From Symbiodinium natans (lineage: Eukaryota; Sar; Dinophyceae; Suessiales; Symbiodiniaceae), in assembly GCA_905221605.1 (NCBI GenBank), contig CAJNDS010002068.1:771001-835000 (forward strand): 64,000 bases of DNA. The letters are read 5' to 3'. The translations under genes and the position numbers were made by a program. Of the stretch, positions 20,298-32,167 are shown piece by piece (positions within the stretch are counted from its first letter, which is position 1; each line of letters starts with the position of its first letter). The notes beneath the pieces were generated by a model, which was not told the origin of the DNA, did no database searches, and worked only from the letters and a program-made list of their open reading frames with translations.

Positions 20298-23200
20298 GTG
20301 TGTGTGTGTGTGTGTGTCTGTGTGTCTGTGTGTCTGTGTGTCTGTGTGTCTGTGTGTCTGTGTGTCTGTGTGTCTGTGTGTCTGTGTGTCTGTGTGTCTG
20401 TGTGTCTGTGTGTCTGTGTGTCTGTGTGTCTGTGTGTGTGTGTTTTTTGGTTTGTTTTTTGTTTTGTATTGTTTATGTGTGGTTTTGTTGTTTGTTCGTG
20501 TCTCCTTGTCTGGGTGTCTCTGTGCCTCCATGTCTCATCTGTGCGGAGGCGCGAATCGCGGTGCTGGCGCAGCTATTCCACATCATGCAAACTCAGCAGC
20601 TGGGCTGCAGAAGCTTAGCCAAGCAATTCCCATCATCAATGGAACCTCACCAGTTCCGAGCTTCTTGACTATTGGAGCTGTTTTGCTTTCCTTCTGGGGC
20701 AGGAGTCTGTCTGAACCAACTCGGGACATCCAGAATTTGTGGGAACAGCAACGATAGCTTAGACTGGTATGCAAGTTGATGCGGACGCGAGGAGCTGCTA
20801 CATGCGGGTATCTATGCAGTTGGCTCAGGATCACCCAGCCTGCAACTGAGGCACATCACCGACCGAGGACTTCTGATCTTGAACATTGCCAAGAGCCTTT
20901 TGGCTGTGACGGTCATCAACCATTTTACAGCACCTGGACTCAACCTCAGCTCGTGGGGGTCTATAGGGTTTGGGATGCTGGCATGTCGCCCTCCGGGTGT
21001 GTCGGTTCATGCGCTTGTCTTGACCAAGCGGTTTCGGTTTAGGGTCCTGCCCTACACCCAAGCTGTCCTAATTTTAGACTTCTCGTGGACTCGTGGCCAA
21101 GGCATGCTGTTGGTATGCCGTCGGCACGTTCTTGAATGATGAGAACAACTGGGTTACAGCCCACTTTCAACAGTCCGAGACCCGCCCCGACTCGCTTCTC
21201 TACCTCTACACCACGGCCACTGGGAAGCCAATAGCAAGGATTGGGGTTGTTAAGTTAGGGATTTCGAGTTCAGGGTGCGGGTTTGTGAGTTAGGGTAATT
21301 AAGTTACTAAGGGCATGGGTTGAGTTAGGTTTTGGCTGACCGAAACGGGGCCTTGCCCCGAGTCCTTAAACCGGCCTTTCAACCCATACCTCCCAATACC
21401 CTACAAGCCATAATGCTCGAAACCATCCCAACAGTTACGCCCAGAGTTTGTTGGATTGGGGGCTGATCACCCGCGTCTTTTGCACGTCGAGCTTTTACCA
21501 GCTGAAGTAGTTGGGAGTCCTTTGCAAGTGGAACCTCGTCGGAACTGAGCCCCAAAGCCGCCTGAGGCATACCACTGGTCGATCACGCAGCTGACGCCAG
21601 CATCCATGGCACCTTGCTGATGTCAACACCGGGGAAAGTCGCACACTCCCAAAACACGCAACCATACAGCCCCAAATTTTTAGGAGAGCAAATACGCTCT
21701 ACAGATGCATGAGTTAGATACACATGTATGCAGAGATGTATATATATATATATATATAAATATGTGTAGATATAAGTCGGCATGTACACGCATGCATGCT
21801 TGTTCGCATCACTGTGGGCTTGAACTTGAGACTTTATGTATTGCTCCAGCTGACTATCAGCTGACTATTGCTGACAGGACCATTCGTCAACATCAGCTAA
21901 ACGCTAAGTCCTGGTCGGTTCCGAAACCCGTAGAGGGCTTCTAACACAAACCCTGAAAATGCCTGAAGGCCATGTCAAATCGCAGGCCAACCGCCGGCCC
22001 CTTCTGAACCCAAAAGGGTTTACAGAGTTACCACTTCTATTTCCCGTTTCAATAAACGACCCATTGTTATTCAACAGGCCCCCCACCTTCTACCCTCTGT
22101 TAGCCTCTCTTGGCCACTGTTAGCCTCAGCAAGGAGATTTATCCACAGTCGGCACGGGAGAGAATCTTTAACATAGCAGTGATCCTCTTTGGGCCGCTCG
22201 GAAGCCAGGTCCATTCTTCCGGGCACTTCATGATTAACATGTCGGTTCTGGAGATTTATGATTTCGGGCTTAGGGGTTGAACATTGTGCGGCTTACAGCT
22301 GTGAAGGGGGAAGGTTTAGTTTAAGGCCAGGGGTGCTGTACCATTGCTAGGACGCTAGGATGCTCTTGGTACTCGTGTCTCCTCATGTGTCCATCACGGT
22401 TGTCAGATGACTTGCTCAGCCGAAGGGGGGCCCAAGCACCCAAGCCTGGTGTAGGGCACCAGGGGTCTGGGAGCCCATCGTTAGGCCTAGCGGTTTCAGC
22501 TTTGTTTTTGAATTTCGGGCCTAAAGCCTGAAACTTCAAGCAGGCTTCCCCAAGCTTGCGAAGCCCGCAGAAGAGATTCAAAGCCGCCTAAGCCTCGAGC
22601 TGCAAACCCACCCATCACCCTGGCAACTCTAAACCCTCAACCCCAAGCGCCTTGAGGCTGTGTGTTTTCTCTTCCTTTATCAGCTCGATGGCTCAGCAGC
22701 TCGCAGCACTACAGCAGCTGAGTAAGGCCGACCGCCCCTTGTCTCACATTGAACAAAGTCCATAGACTTTCGGGCTTAGGCCGAGGTCAGTGAAAGCACA
22801 TCCCAGACCCGTTTAACGGGTACACCTCCAACCCTAAACCACCGGCCCCTAGACTCCTGAAGGAATCCTGCGTTGTCCCTAAGGTTGTAGCGTAGTCACC
22901 ATAAACCCTAAAAGCCCTAACACACCTGAAGCCCTGAGCCCAACCGTCAAGAGAAATCGATGCATCGTCACAGAATCACCGACCACGAGGGGAACACGAC
23001 GCAACCATTTATTCCGATGCCATGAGGTCATAAGATGCAAGTGCTTCGTCGGTTCATCTCTGATCCTCAGCTGCACGGTGGTGTCTTTTTGTTTTGTTTT
23101 TTGTAGGCGTAAGGGGTTCGGTCAATCTTCTGTGTGTTGGCACACAGCTGCTTAGCCCATGTTCGATACTGGCTTATCCTTGTACCTTTGTTCTGGCAGC

Positions 23201-26200
23201 ATGCCGCACAGGGCTTCTGAAACTGTGCTGACACCTGTTAAGATCCGTGGAGGAGGGGCGAAGAGGCCGAAGAATCGCCGAAGAAGCCCAAATCCTCTCA
23301 GCCAAGGAGAACAAAATGAGCGTGGCCTTGGCCACCACCATCGTCGACTTCGTTCGGCGCCGGGCTTACCAGCCTAAGGGGTCGATGATTGCAAGCCCCC
23401 ATTTGAAACTTTGGCACCCGGAACTTGGGATTCGAAGGAATAGACATGTAAAGACCCAAGAAGGGCCCATAATTTTATGAAGAAAACTTTCAGAAGCCAA
23501 GCTCCGCCCAGGCAGAGGAAGAGCCCACTCTCGCAGCGCCCACTGAAGGCCGAATTGGATGGCACGATTTGGCTTTGGACTCTCAAAGGTCTTGGATGTC
23601 TTGGGTTGAGGCTCCAGGTGCTTGGAAGAGCCGACGGTAAAGTTACAGTAAAGCGGCTTATCATACCCCTCGTACTCTTTTTTTGCTGTCCTTCGGATGG
23701 ACTTGCCTTGCATCGCTTGGGGCTCAGGTGTTGGGCTGGGGTCCGATGTGCAATTGTCAGGTCAGCGACATCGAAATCTTCGCAACCTTCCCGACTGCAT
23801 TGTGGCTAAAGGAGGGAGGATGACGGGATGATTAATATTTCTTCTTCTGGACAATATTGCAATTTTTTGTTCTTATTACGATCAATTCTTCTTAGCCTTT
23901 AGGATAATCATTTCCTGGTGGTCACTAGTGGCGCTTGGCTCCTTCCAGAAAGTGCTCTGAGGTGCTGCTACAGAAGATCCGAACTGAAGCCTACTACTTT
24001 GTGCCGCGGCTTTGAAAGATAGGGGGCCTGGCCTCTTGACTTGCTGAGACTGGAAGGGAAACAGGGGATGCAGAAGTGTACATGATGCCATTGAGGATTT
24101 GCAGAAATTAGTTGAATTGATTGATGTTTTTCGTGTTGCTTTGTTTGCTTTGTTCTGTTTGACCGGTATTGGTATGGGGTAGTGAGTACTTTTTGATCAA
24201 ATTTAGAAATACATTATTTGTTGTTATTGTTTGCAAAGGCTTCCACATTGTAATATTAAATGAATGGCAAGCTTGCTGTTTTGATGTCTTTCCTATTGGC
24301 CCCAGTGACGGTGCGCACGACAAAGGCTCGGCGACTTCTAGTGACGTGTGCTGCGACTTTCGCCTGTTAAGCTCCTGACACAACGTTGATGCTACTTTAC
24401 CCCTGGGACCTTTTGAGACGCATAATTCTACAGCAGGGTGCCGCTGACTTCGGCCTAGAATAGCATAGAGAGGTACGAGCAAAAATTGATAAACTCAAGG
24501 AGCTTGTCGGAAAGAGGTATCCTATGTCCTCTTAGTGTCGGGATAAAGGTGTCAAGCATCAAAGCCCCAAATACAAGCTCTCGCATCCTCAGGCCAGTAG
24601 ATTCAAGCCCGGTTTGCTGAAGGTGCTGGGAAAACACAGCCTCTTTCAGAGCATGTACCAGAACGACCGGGATACCTTCTCGCGTGTATGCCGCGTCCGA
24701 TGCACTGTTGTGTGTGAGGTCTAGGATTCTTTCTATCGCCTAAGTGTGACCTAGGGTCTAGGGTGGAGCCTGGGCATGCGACGAAAGACAGTTGAGAGTC
24801 TTGTGCAGGGATGCAGCTGGAATTCGGAATTGCTCTGGTTGCTATGGGCTTGTGAGTGCAGCGGAGCGGTTAGTGCCTATGGGCATCTGTGGGCCTATGC
24901 CTTCTGAGCCTGCCTTCATCCAAATTCAGCACTCTAAGCCCTCGAACGCCAAGGCCCCACACCCCCAACCCCTAAACCCCCAAGGCCCTCCCGACCCCTC
25001 AACTGCACCCTGATGACCTGATGACATGCAACTTTCCGGGCCTCTCGAACTAAAAGAGCCTGAATAGCTCCCGAACGAGGCTTTCAAGCGTTCCTGAACA
25101 CTCTAAACAAAAGTTCGGAAGCTCGAAAATTTAGGCTGTGAGAGGAGGTTTCAGGGTTTAGGGCCAGTTTAGAGATTGAGTCTTTTAGGTTGAGTCTCCT
25201 TCGGGGCTTGGGCTGGCTTTAGCCCGAAACCCGAAAACCCTGTACTATTTGGGGGAGGGAAGGGGGGGGTGGTGGTATAGGATCCTTGCTAACAAAACAC
25301 CCTAAATCCCGAACTGACAACTCAGGCAACGGCTGCGTTTCAGAGCGTTCCGTTGACAAGGGCCACGACGTATTCAAGGTCGGGGATGCAGGCACGGACT
25401 TTTTTGGTGGCTTAGGGTTTCGCTTTGGGGCTTAGGGCACGGTGTTCCAGACCGAGAGCAGGATCTCAGATGCAGAGGACTGACGCACCTGTACCGATGG
25501 TAGCATCTCCTCTCCCCCACACCCTTCAAGCAGCCCATTCTCACCCTTTCCTTCCAACCCGGCCGGTGTGACTGGCTAGGTGCTGGCATGTTCGTGGTCA
25601 ACCATGGCAAACTGGCTTATGCCCTCGGAATCGACGACATGTTTGACCCGACAGATTCACAGGCTTCCCACGCCCTGCAGATGGGCGTGTTCCTAATTAC
25701 GGTTTCTTTTTCGGGGAGTGGGGGGGGGGGGCACCTTACACCGGTCAGGGCTCGTTGTTTTGGGCTCCTTTTCGGGAGTTCCTAAACCCCACCCCAAAAA
25801 ATGCAGGAATGTTTGGGGAGCATAAGAGACAAAGAGACATCCACACCTTGATGTCAATCGCAACAGCCAATACATACACTTGACTGCTCCTGGGCAAGGC
25901 TCCTCAGCGTGCACAGCACTCCACGGCAAGCCTTGAACCAAAGACGGCAAAGAACGTTAAGCCCATGTCTGGCACAGGAGTGGTTGCATCTGAAGGAGAA
26001 TAACCTGGCAAGCGTCATATCAAGTGGAGGAGTCGTGGCCGAGGCACAGCTCTCAATGGAAAAGATTTGCGCGGATTAAGGGTTTATAAGGGTTTTCGGC
26101 TTTTCGGGTTAAGCATAATGTAACACAGGGTCTGGGGCTTGTAGACAAAGGGAGTCGTGCCTACCTTCAAAATCTAGCCCTCTCCTAACTTCCAGCAGTA

Positions 26201-26770
26201 CTCAAGGTGGCATGTGCCCATTAGGAACTGATGCCCTAACACCAAGTTGCACCATCTCTGCGTTTGAGCACGCATGCGTTCTGCGGGCAAGTCCGAATTG
26301 CGCGATTGCGTCCTCAACGCCAAGTGGTGATTTGGTCTCTTCTGCTTTTTGCAGGTGGCTATGTGGCTAGATTGGAAGCACCGGGGCCGGCTCTACGGTG
26401 AGGCAGTAGCTCGGTCGAGAGGCTTACGTAGCAGTTCGCAGCACATGGAAGAGCGTGGTGGAGGGGGGGGGGGGGCTGTTCTTAAGATATCGTGGACTCA
26501 TTTTGCCGTGCGCTCAGGTGCTCACAGATATGCTGATCGTAGACACAGAGCAGTTCCAGGAGGTTCCTTGAGCTGTTTGTGAGCGGTGGTGGTCACCAAG
26601 CTCGCGCTTCCCCGTTCTGGAACACATTGTCCATATAGATCATATAGATGCCGAATGTTCGCTGCGTGGTCAGGTCCAGAACAAAGCCTCAGATGAAGGT
26701 TTCAAGCACCTGTGAAGCCGCGTGCAGGTCATGCGCAAGAGCGCGATGCTCAAGGACTCAGCTGCCTGCA
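19650..26770 (+). CDS. voltage-gated cation channel, EAG/CNG-like, with cyclic-nucleotide-binding-like domain
   Basis: Exons recognised: 19650-about 19738 (NYMRTWFVFDFTLVCLDP, S2-S3), 19999-20062 (S4: FRIIRLFRLLRVLRLAK), 20549-about 20600 (ARIAVLAQLFHIM), 20829-20929 (S5), 21102-21215 (CCWYAVGTFLNDENNWVTAH), 21567-21608 (pore, YHWSITQLTPASM), 22134-22192 (RERIFNIAVILFG), 22657-22726 (S6, VFSSFISSMAQQL), about 23250-23377 (ENKMSVALATTIVDFVRRR, C-linker), 23962-about 24012, 25580-25662 (AGMFVVNHGKLAYALG), about 26011-26043, 26355-26402 (WLDWKHRGRL), 26518-26562 (LTDMLIVDTEQFQE), 26728-about 26770. The order matches the family, and phase agrees across most junctions from S4 to S6 and from about 26.01 to 26.73 kb. 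S1, the N-terminus, some cNBD strands and the stop were not found. It would sit in a membrane and pass cations on voltage change; the cyclic-nucleotide domain may no longer bind ligand. Confidence 0.88.
20063..20548 (+). other. S4-S5 intron carrying a GT microsatellite
   Basis: The upstream exon ends RLAK at AAG|GTCAAG and the downstream exon begins after GGAG with ARIAVLAQLF; the phase agrees. About half of the intron is the microsatellite listed separately. Confidence 0.65.
20213..20445. repeat. GGTT/GGCT and (TGTGTC)n microsatellite
   Basis: A (GGTT)/(GGCT) block (20213-20260) passes into (GT)n and then about 20 copies of TGTGTC-type units. Three overlapping + frames rich in Cys and Val, and one minus frame rich in His and Thr, are artefacts of it. 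Confidence 0.97.
21738..21758. repeat. (TA)n dinucleotide run
   Basis: A short perfect TA repeat inside the channel intron between the pore exon and the exon at 22134. Confidence 0.9.
24013..25579 (+). other. intron or introns of the channel gene
   Basis: The C-linker to cNBD part of the channel must be encoded here in part, but I found no certain exon. A weak candidate is 24790-24890 (YGLVSAAERLVPMG). CCCTAAA-like words cluster near 24960 and 25150-25300. Confidence 0.4.
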
Positions 26771-27410
26771 AGACGGCAGCTGCCGTTCTGTAGAAGATGC
26801 ATGCAGTTTAAGCTTGAGTCGGAGATCCTGAGCAACTCACTAGAACTAGCCTGCATTTGTCTGAGAAGGGGCAGGAAGCTGCACTTCTCAACAACGAGAA
26901 CCAAATGCATAAACCTGCTTGATGTGTAGAAAGTTATGAGTCGCAACTTTCCGTGACGAAGGGGTTCATGGAACCCCATGCTGCAAACTAGCTCTGCCTG
27001 ATTCTGCAGGCGGATAGAGGGACAGCTTTGGGTAGCAGAGTAGCAAGGCGGTGTTAAGGGATTCAACCCTAACCCTAAGCCCTCAACCGGAAAGCAGGTG
27101 GCGGCAGGCCGAAATCCGAACATATCCGGCCCTGGGATTCTTTACTTTAGGATCAGCGTGTTGGAGTTGAAAGGCTTGGGTACTGGAAACACAGAATCGA
27201 TTCTAACGTGCCAGGACATACGACTATATGCACGACTCTACGCCCTTCGCGCACTCCGCATAGGCGCCTAGCGCAGGATTACTCTGATCATGCTTGGAGG
27301 CTTCGTGGGCTCATCGAACTGGGCTGTTTTAGGAAGCCACTCGGCTTCTCATACCTTGGTTTCTGAAGCTTAGTCCCTAAGTTCTCTTGACGAGCTACCA
27401 CGGCGCAGCT
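26771..27410. other. end of channel gene and spacer, no exon recognised
   Basis: The last cNBD helices and stop of the channel should lie here. Open frames at 26648-26929 are partly shadow. Telomere-like words occur at 27060-27090. Confidence 0.4.
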
Positions 27411-27477
27411 TTAGGTCTTCTCCTCTCCCCTGATGACCCTAATCTGAAGGCCAACAAGGAGTTCTGGATGACCTCTG
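27411..27477 (+). CDS. exon of unidentified gene, GT donor
   Basis: After GGCGCAG the frame reads LLLSPDDPNLKANKEFWMTS and ends TCTG|GTACGA. It is the first good exon after the channel and is probably part of the next gene. It does not fit the usual channel C-terminus. Confidence 0.5.
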
Positions 27478-27517
27478 GTACGAGGCTGTGGATTTTGGTT
27501 TAGGAAATTTGTCTCAG

Positions 27518-27655
27518 TGGCCGTCTGTCTGCGCCGAAACGATGCTTATGCTTTTTAAATCTGCTGGATGTAGCCGGGTGGTCTGCTTCCGAGTCATGTT
27601 GGGGGATGAGGGCCTGAGGGCTTCATGGCATGAAGCCCTCAAGCACTCGGCCTGA
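27518..27655 (+). CDS. exon of unidentified gene, 45 codons to TGA
   Basis: After TCTCAG the frame reads WPSVCAETMLMLFKSAGCSR and continues through a basic and acidic stretch to TGA. It may splice before the stop. Third-position GC is moderate to high. Confidence 0.45.
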   Translation, partial: WPSVCAETMLMLFKSAGCSRVVCFRVMLGDEGLRASWHEALKHSA

Positions 27656-28249
27656 GTTGGGGAGCTTGAAGGATCTTGGTGGTTGTAGCATAAGACTTGT
27701 GAGCAACATGGTTGGCATGGGCTGAGTGCACGAGGCCTCAAGCCAAAGGGACAGACAGAACTTGCCACTGGCCTATACAGGCTTTAGCGCGAGAAGCGAC
27801 CATTGCTACCAGCGCTCCCCTCAACTCCAAACACCCGTCCGAAGCCTTTTTTTCGCCTTGTGAGGAGGAAACTATCCGGGAGATTTCCTTCTTGGCTTTG
27901 CAGGGGGGCCTTGAGGCAAGCCGTCCGAGTGGAATTGCAATCTGAAGATGAAAGGCTAGGGTTCAGGTGGTTTGGGTTTAGGCCTGGGGTTTGGGGTTGA
28001 AGGTCGTTGAGGGTTTAGCTACGACGCAAGTAACTATAGTTTGGCACTCGACTTCTAATGTCCAGGTGGCTTATGCTTGGACAGCAGACTGAGGCAGTGC
28101 CATGTGGCAACCCCAAGCCATAAGTCCTTGAACCATCCTGATCACCCTAAACCCTAAACCACCCTCAGCCTCTAGCCACCTAAACCCAAACTTCTTTCGG
28201 GGCTTTTGGCGTTTTTTTTTGGTGTTTGGTTCAGGCTGAAAAAAGCCAG

Positions 28250-28338
28250 CCGCCACTTTTGATGGACCCTGTGCGCAGGCCACCGTGAACTCGCTGGCCG
28301 GTGGCCGTACCCTGGTAGCAAGAAAGAAGTTCACATAA
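28250..28338 (+). CDS. exon of unidentified gene
   Basis: The frame after AGCCAG reads CAQATVNSLAGGRTLVARKK with strong third-position GC before an in-frame TAA. Left flanking sequence is rich in intron words. Function unknown. Confidence 0.5.
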
Positions 28339-28479
28339 CTTCGTGCATGAACGTGCATGAACGTCCAGCAAGGCGGTCCGATTGTGTGCGGACTGAGGAA
28401 GCCCTTGCAGGCCCAACCTATATAACCAACCGACCTAACAGGTTCAGGTTCCTCAGGCCGCCCCGTGCCCCGTGCTCAG

Positions 28480-28549
28480 GAATCACCACCGCCACTGTCT
28501 TCAAAGCGTGGAAAAGCCACACCAAGAGCAACCAGCCTGCGGATTCGGG
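28480..28549 (+). CDS. exon of unidentified gene
   Basis: After GCTCAG the frame reads ITTATVFKAWKSHTKSNQPA with high third-position GC. Directly downstream the sequence changes to TTTAGCGTTTAGGGG intron style. Confidence 0.5.
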
Positions 28550-28779
28550 ATGTTTAGCGTTTAGGGGTGTCTCTGCGCCAGGATCACATTCAGGTGACCT
28601 TCAAGCCAGAGATTCCTAATCCTAGGGACTTGCTGGAAAGACTATGAGAAGACTTCTTTTGGGCCAGGGCTTTCGCCCACTCAAGCCAAGCGACAAACCC
28701 CTCAGCCGGTGCCACTCAGGAAGTAGACTCCGACAGCGCCGCACGTTCCTGGGCCTTGGGGAAGGGCTTTGGACTAGAG

Positions 28780-28935
28780 ACGAACTATGACGAACTTATT
28801 GTGACATATTGCGACACTGGCGATGTCAGGAGAATTGTTGAGCTTGTTGTCGGGCTCGGAGGCCATTTCGAGCGGAATGTCGGGTTCAAGCTGTTGAGGA
28901 TTCCGTGCGATTCTGTCGAGCTTACGGACCCTTAA
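28780..28935 (+). CDS. protein-like frame, 51 codons to TAA
   Basis: It contains NYDELIVTYCDTGDVRRIVE and HFERNVGFKLLRIPCDSVEL. Codon choice is less GC-biased than that of neighbouring exons, which could mean a different origin or a decayed copy. No family assigned. Confidence 0.45.
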   Translation, partial: TNYDELIVTYCDTGDVRRIVELVVGLGGHFERNVGFKLLRIPCDSVELTDP

Positions 28936-28973
28936 CTTCCTAAAGCTCTGAGGCGACTCTGCGCTTGGCTACG

Positions 28974-29066
28974 ATTTTTCTTCCGGTGAATGGCTCTCCG
29001 TTGCGAGCACTTGTGTATCAGAACTTGGCACCGGGGATGCCCTTGAGCTTAAGGACTGCCCCAGGA
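28974..29066 (+). CDS. possible exon of unidentified gene
   Basis: The frame reads FLPVNGSPLRALVYQNLAPG. It is close to, but in a different frame from, the segment ending at 28935. Splice edges are unclear. Confidence 0.35.
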
Positions 29067-29100
29067 CAAGGCCTCAACCCACATATTTGTTTGTAAACAG

Positions 29101-29229
29101 TGCTTCTTCCTCAACCCGTTGAATTCTACAAGTCCTTCACAAGCCCTTGTTTCAAGCCTTGCCCTGGAGGCGCAAGAGGCCCAAAGAGCCCTTTTTGACT
29201 GCCATCGTGATTTCAGTTTCTATTTCTAA
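29101..29229 (+). CDS. possible exon, 42 codons to TAA
   Basis: After GTAAACAG the frame reads PSQALVSSLALEAQEAQRAL to a TAA. Helical and Ala/Gln-rich. From 29230 to 30600 I see mainly intron-type sequence with telomere-like words and no convincing exon. Confidence 0.35.
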   Translation, partial: CFFLNPLNSTSPSQALVSSLALEAQEAQRALFDCHRDFSFYF

Positions 29230-30707
29230 ACTTTCTAGACTGCCTTGCCGCACTGTTTTACCTGCCGTGCCCAAGGCGCTGTCTCACGGAAGGCACAAGT
29301 AGCACGGACAAGGAGTTTCCCTAAACCCTAAGCATCCCGAAACCCCGTAAACCCTAAACATCCCATCCGGGTTGACCTGTCCAGTGGGAACCGCGCCTTG
29401 GGAGACCGTGACGTTTGTTTAGTCGAGGGGAGGAGTTGGTGCTCACGACTGAAACCCCATGCCACCTAGGCTTCGGGTGTTATTGTTAGGCATACCCTCT
29501 GCCCCACGCGCCTCCAACCCTAGGAGGCGGCTCGGACAGATGCTTTTGGTTCCTCCGATAGTGGTCAGTCTTCATACGTCCGGCCTTATTGGACCCAGCC
29601 TGGTATCGAACCCTAAGACCTAAGCCCTAACAGGCAGCTACGAGTTTAAGTTTCAGGGTTTTGTGGTTTGGTATCATGGTCCTGTGGTTGCCCCTTTGGG
29701 GTATCACAGGAACCTAGTGACTTACAACCCTTATCTGCCCGAATCTCCCATTCTTAAGTAGCCCCCTTAGTACGGGCTACGAAGGGAACACCCCCCCTCA
29801 TTATCTTTCCTCTAGCAGCCTCCTTTCTTTTCAGTCTTCCCAAAACTCTGCCACGGCAAATGTCAACCCTCAAATGATTCTTTCTTAGTAGGATTCAAGC
29901 CATTGGCACTTTATTCTATATCCCCATTGAGGTACGGTTGATATTGGTGACTGTTTATATGGCTCCTTATCAATACTCGTGAGCGTACTGTGTTTTGGCA
30001 GTAAAACGGCATTATCTATCTTTTCTGGCTCCATATGGGGTACCAAAAAATTCTTGAACTCCCTATCAAGAAAGGACCAAGCAGGCGAGGGCCCCGTTTG
30101 GGGTTACCCTGGCCGAATTGGTTTTGCACCGCCTCAAGTGCCCTCGGATGAGTTAGGAGAACCTGGCAGGAACTCCCGCGTAGGGATTTTGGGTTCAGGG
30201 CTTGAGGTTCCGTCTATGTCTCCCCAGACCCCTTTAGGGTTCAGAGTGGAAGACGACAGTGAGTTTGAAGGCTCGAATAGTCATGTGAGGGGTTCAGTTC
30301 CGTGCTGCCATTGCTTGCCGAAGCTTGCGCATGCCCTTACCGGTGGCCGAGGGAGTTCCTGACCTTGTTTTTGAATCTCGTTGGATGCACCATGATTCAA
30401 GTCATTTTTCCAAGGGGCGGTGTGAAGAGACTGAAAACCCTTAAGCCCAACACCCTGAAACCCCCAAAGGCCCAAAGGCCATTCAACCCCTAAGCCCTTA
30501 AACCCCTGCAAATCACATAGTAACCCTGAACTTTAGAGCCGTGGTTTCGGACCTGCTCTCGCCACACGCAGCCCAAAGGGGTATATGGCCCTGTTACCGA
30601 TGAACACCTCGGAAAGTGATGTGTGGGACCAGCAAGAAGTTGGCGCTGAGCGCCTTCCCTTTGTATCGTGTACTTTCAATTACTCTCAAATGTCATATGC
30701 CTGAGCA

Positions 30708-30890
30708 TTGCTTGGTTCAGTTTGTCCAGAGTGCAAGGTTCCAGCGCACAGCCGAACTGCTTCGCGGATCAGCTTGCTGTCCAGCCTTGAACCCTTGCAG
30801 AAGGGGTTTGTAAGCGAGGCATGGAGCCAAAGCGTCCCAAGGCAACATGAAGATGTCATCGACGTGTCAGGATCTACGAGATACCTTTAG
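30708..30890 (+). CDS. doubtful open frame
   Basis: Two overlapping + frames (30616-30813 and 30708-30890) are open and partly protein-like (GSVCPECKVPAHSRTASR). No splice signals distinguish them. Confidence 0.2.
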   Translation: MLGSVCPECKVPAHSRTASRISLLSSLEPLQKGFVSEAWSQSVPRQHEDVIDVSGSTRYL

Positions 30891-31171
30891 GTAAGCCACG
30901 CTGCTCTCGACTCGCCATGCTCTCAGCAAAGGTATTTGGGAGGAACTTCCTGAAGGAAGCATCCTCAAGGCTGAAAACAAAGTACAACTGTCCGCTCGAA
31001 TAGAAAACCGCTGTGTTGGAGGATCCTGCGTGGAAGGCTTAACACGATCTTGACAAGAGAGCTCTAGAACGAAGGTCTACGGGGCTTCAGTCGCAAGGAT
31101 GCTTTGGATTGGCCCAACCGATCCAGGGATCCACAAGTTGGCACAAAATGCAGGAAGCATAGCACAGCCCT

Positions 31172-31405
31172 GTGAGACTGATCAAGCTCCTCCTTGCTCT
31201 GTCACACGCATGCTACATGTCACGATTCTTCCCGCCTGTTTCGGCCACGTCTCGCAACTTGCCAAGCCTCACTGACAGCTTCCGTGCACGCAGCTGTGCT
31301 CCAGGCACACTCGAAATGAATCAACCTAGTTACCCAGTACGCCACAATCCTCAGCACATCAGTTTGTTACTACCAGCTAAGATGCCCAAGAAGCCTCAAC
31401 AGTAG
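31172..31405 (+). CDS. doubtful open frame of 77 codons
   Basis: The frame contains NLPSLTDSFRARSCAPGTLE and PVRHNPQHISLLLPAKMPKK to TAG. It has no intron words inside, but codon use is weakly biased. Could be an exon or chance. Confidence 0.3.
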   Translation: MRLIKLLLALSHACYMSRFFPPVSATSRNLPSLTDSFRARSCAPGTLEMNQPSYPVRHNPQHISLLLPAKMPKKPQQ

Positions 31406-31716
31406 AATCCTAAGCGTGAAGATCACAAGACAGAAGCTCATCATCTGCAGCAGAAAAAGAAATTTCTCTAAGGATCCCAGTCGTTCTTAGACCCCGGAAC
31501 CCCCCGACCACCCTAAACCCTCAAAAAGAGATAACTAAGTTTACTAAGATCATGGTTTGTCGTGCCACCTGGTGTTAGTTTATGTCACTCTTTCACGATT
31601 CCTGTTTTATCCCCCAAAGAGATCAAAGCCTCTTGCGGGCCTTTTGGGGACATGCGCCGGTGCCAGTGCCATGCGCCGACTTGCTGCAATCTTGGCGAGC
31701 TGCGCTGCGGGCCAGG

Positions 31717-31770
31717 CTCGAGGGACTCGAGGGACTCGAGGGCGTGAATGGTGTGAATGGTGTGAATGGT
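31717..31770. repeat. two adjacent 9-nt tandem repeats
   Basis: Copies of GGACTCGAG followed directly by three copies of GTGAATGGT. Overlapping + frames read Gly/Thr/Arg and Asn/Gly repeats. Confidence 0.85.
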
Positions 31771-31885
31771 GGGTGTTGTTAAACCAGGAGAAGCATGAAG
31801 CTACAATCGTAAAACAACCGTGCTACAACCGCTACAACAGCTGCAACCTGGAAGCCGGAAATTTGGGGCCCTCACCTCCGCGAAA

Positions 31886-32080
31886 GAAGGATGGTTTGTG
31901 GCTCTTCCGCTACTTCATCGAGCGGAGCCTCGGATCATATCGGAGGTCTGGATCGATCTTCAGACGTTTCTTTCTCTCGGAGTGCGGCTGTTCTCAAAGC
32001 AGTTGGGGCAAAAGGGGGCCTGGCCGATCTTGATTCATTCCCTTGAGAGACGCGGAAGTGTAATCCTTCAGGATATCTAG
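31886..32080 (+). CDS. protein-like frame ending in TAG
   Basis: The frame reads FVALPLLHRAEPRIISEVWI and later RRGSVILQDI before TAG. Two other frames, one + and one -, are also open here. This one has the best hydrophobic/charged pattern. Family unknown. Confidence 0.4.
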   Translation, partial: EGWFVALPLLHRAEPRIISEVWIDLQTFLSLGVRLFSKQLGQKGAWPILIHSLERRGSVILQDI

Positions 32081-32167
32081 GGTAGAAGCTTGAAGCAGGT
32101 GCCCCTCATCCCTGCAACCAGAAGCGGCCGGTCTGTTTTGGCGCAAGCCTGAACCGCCTTCACAAAA

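Noticed and set aside
20205-20757. Cys/Val-rich frames of up to 192 codons (+) and a His/Thr frame (-)
   Set aside because: Translations of the GT/TGTGTC microsatellite; no biased codons outside the repeat.
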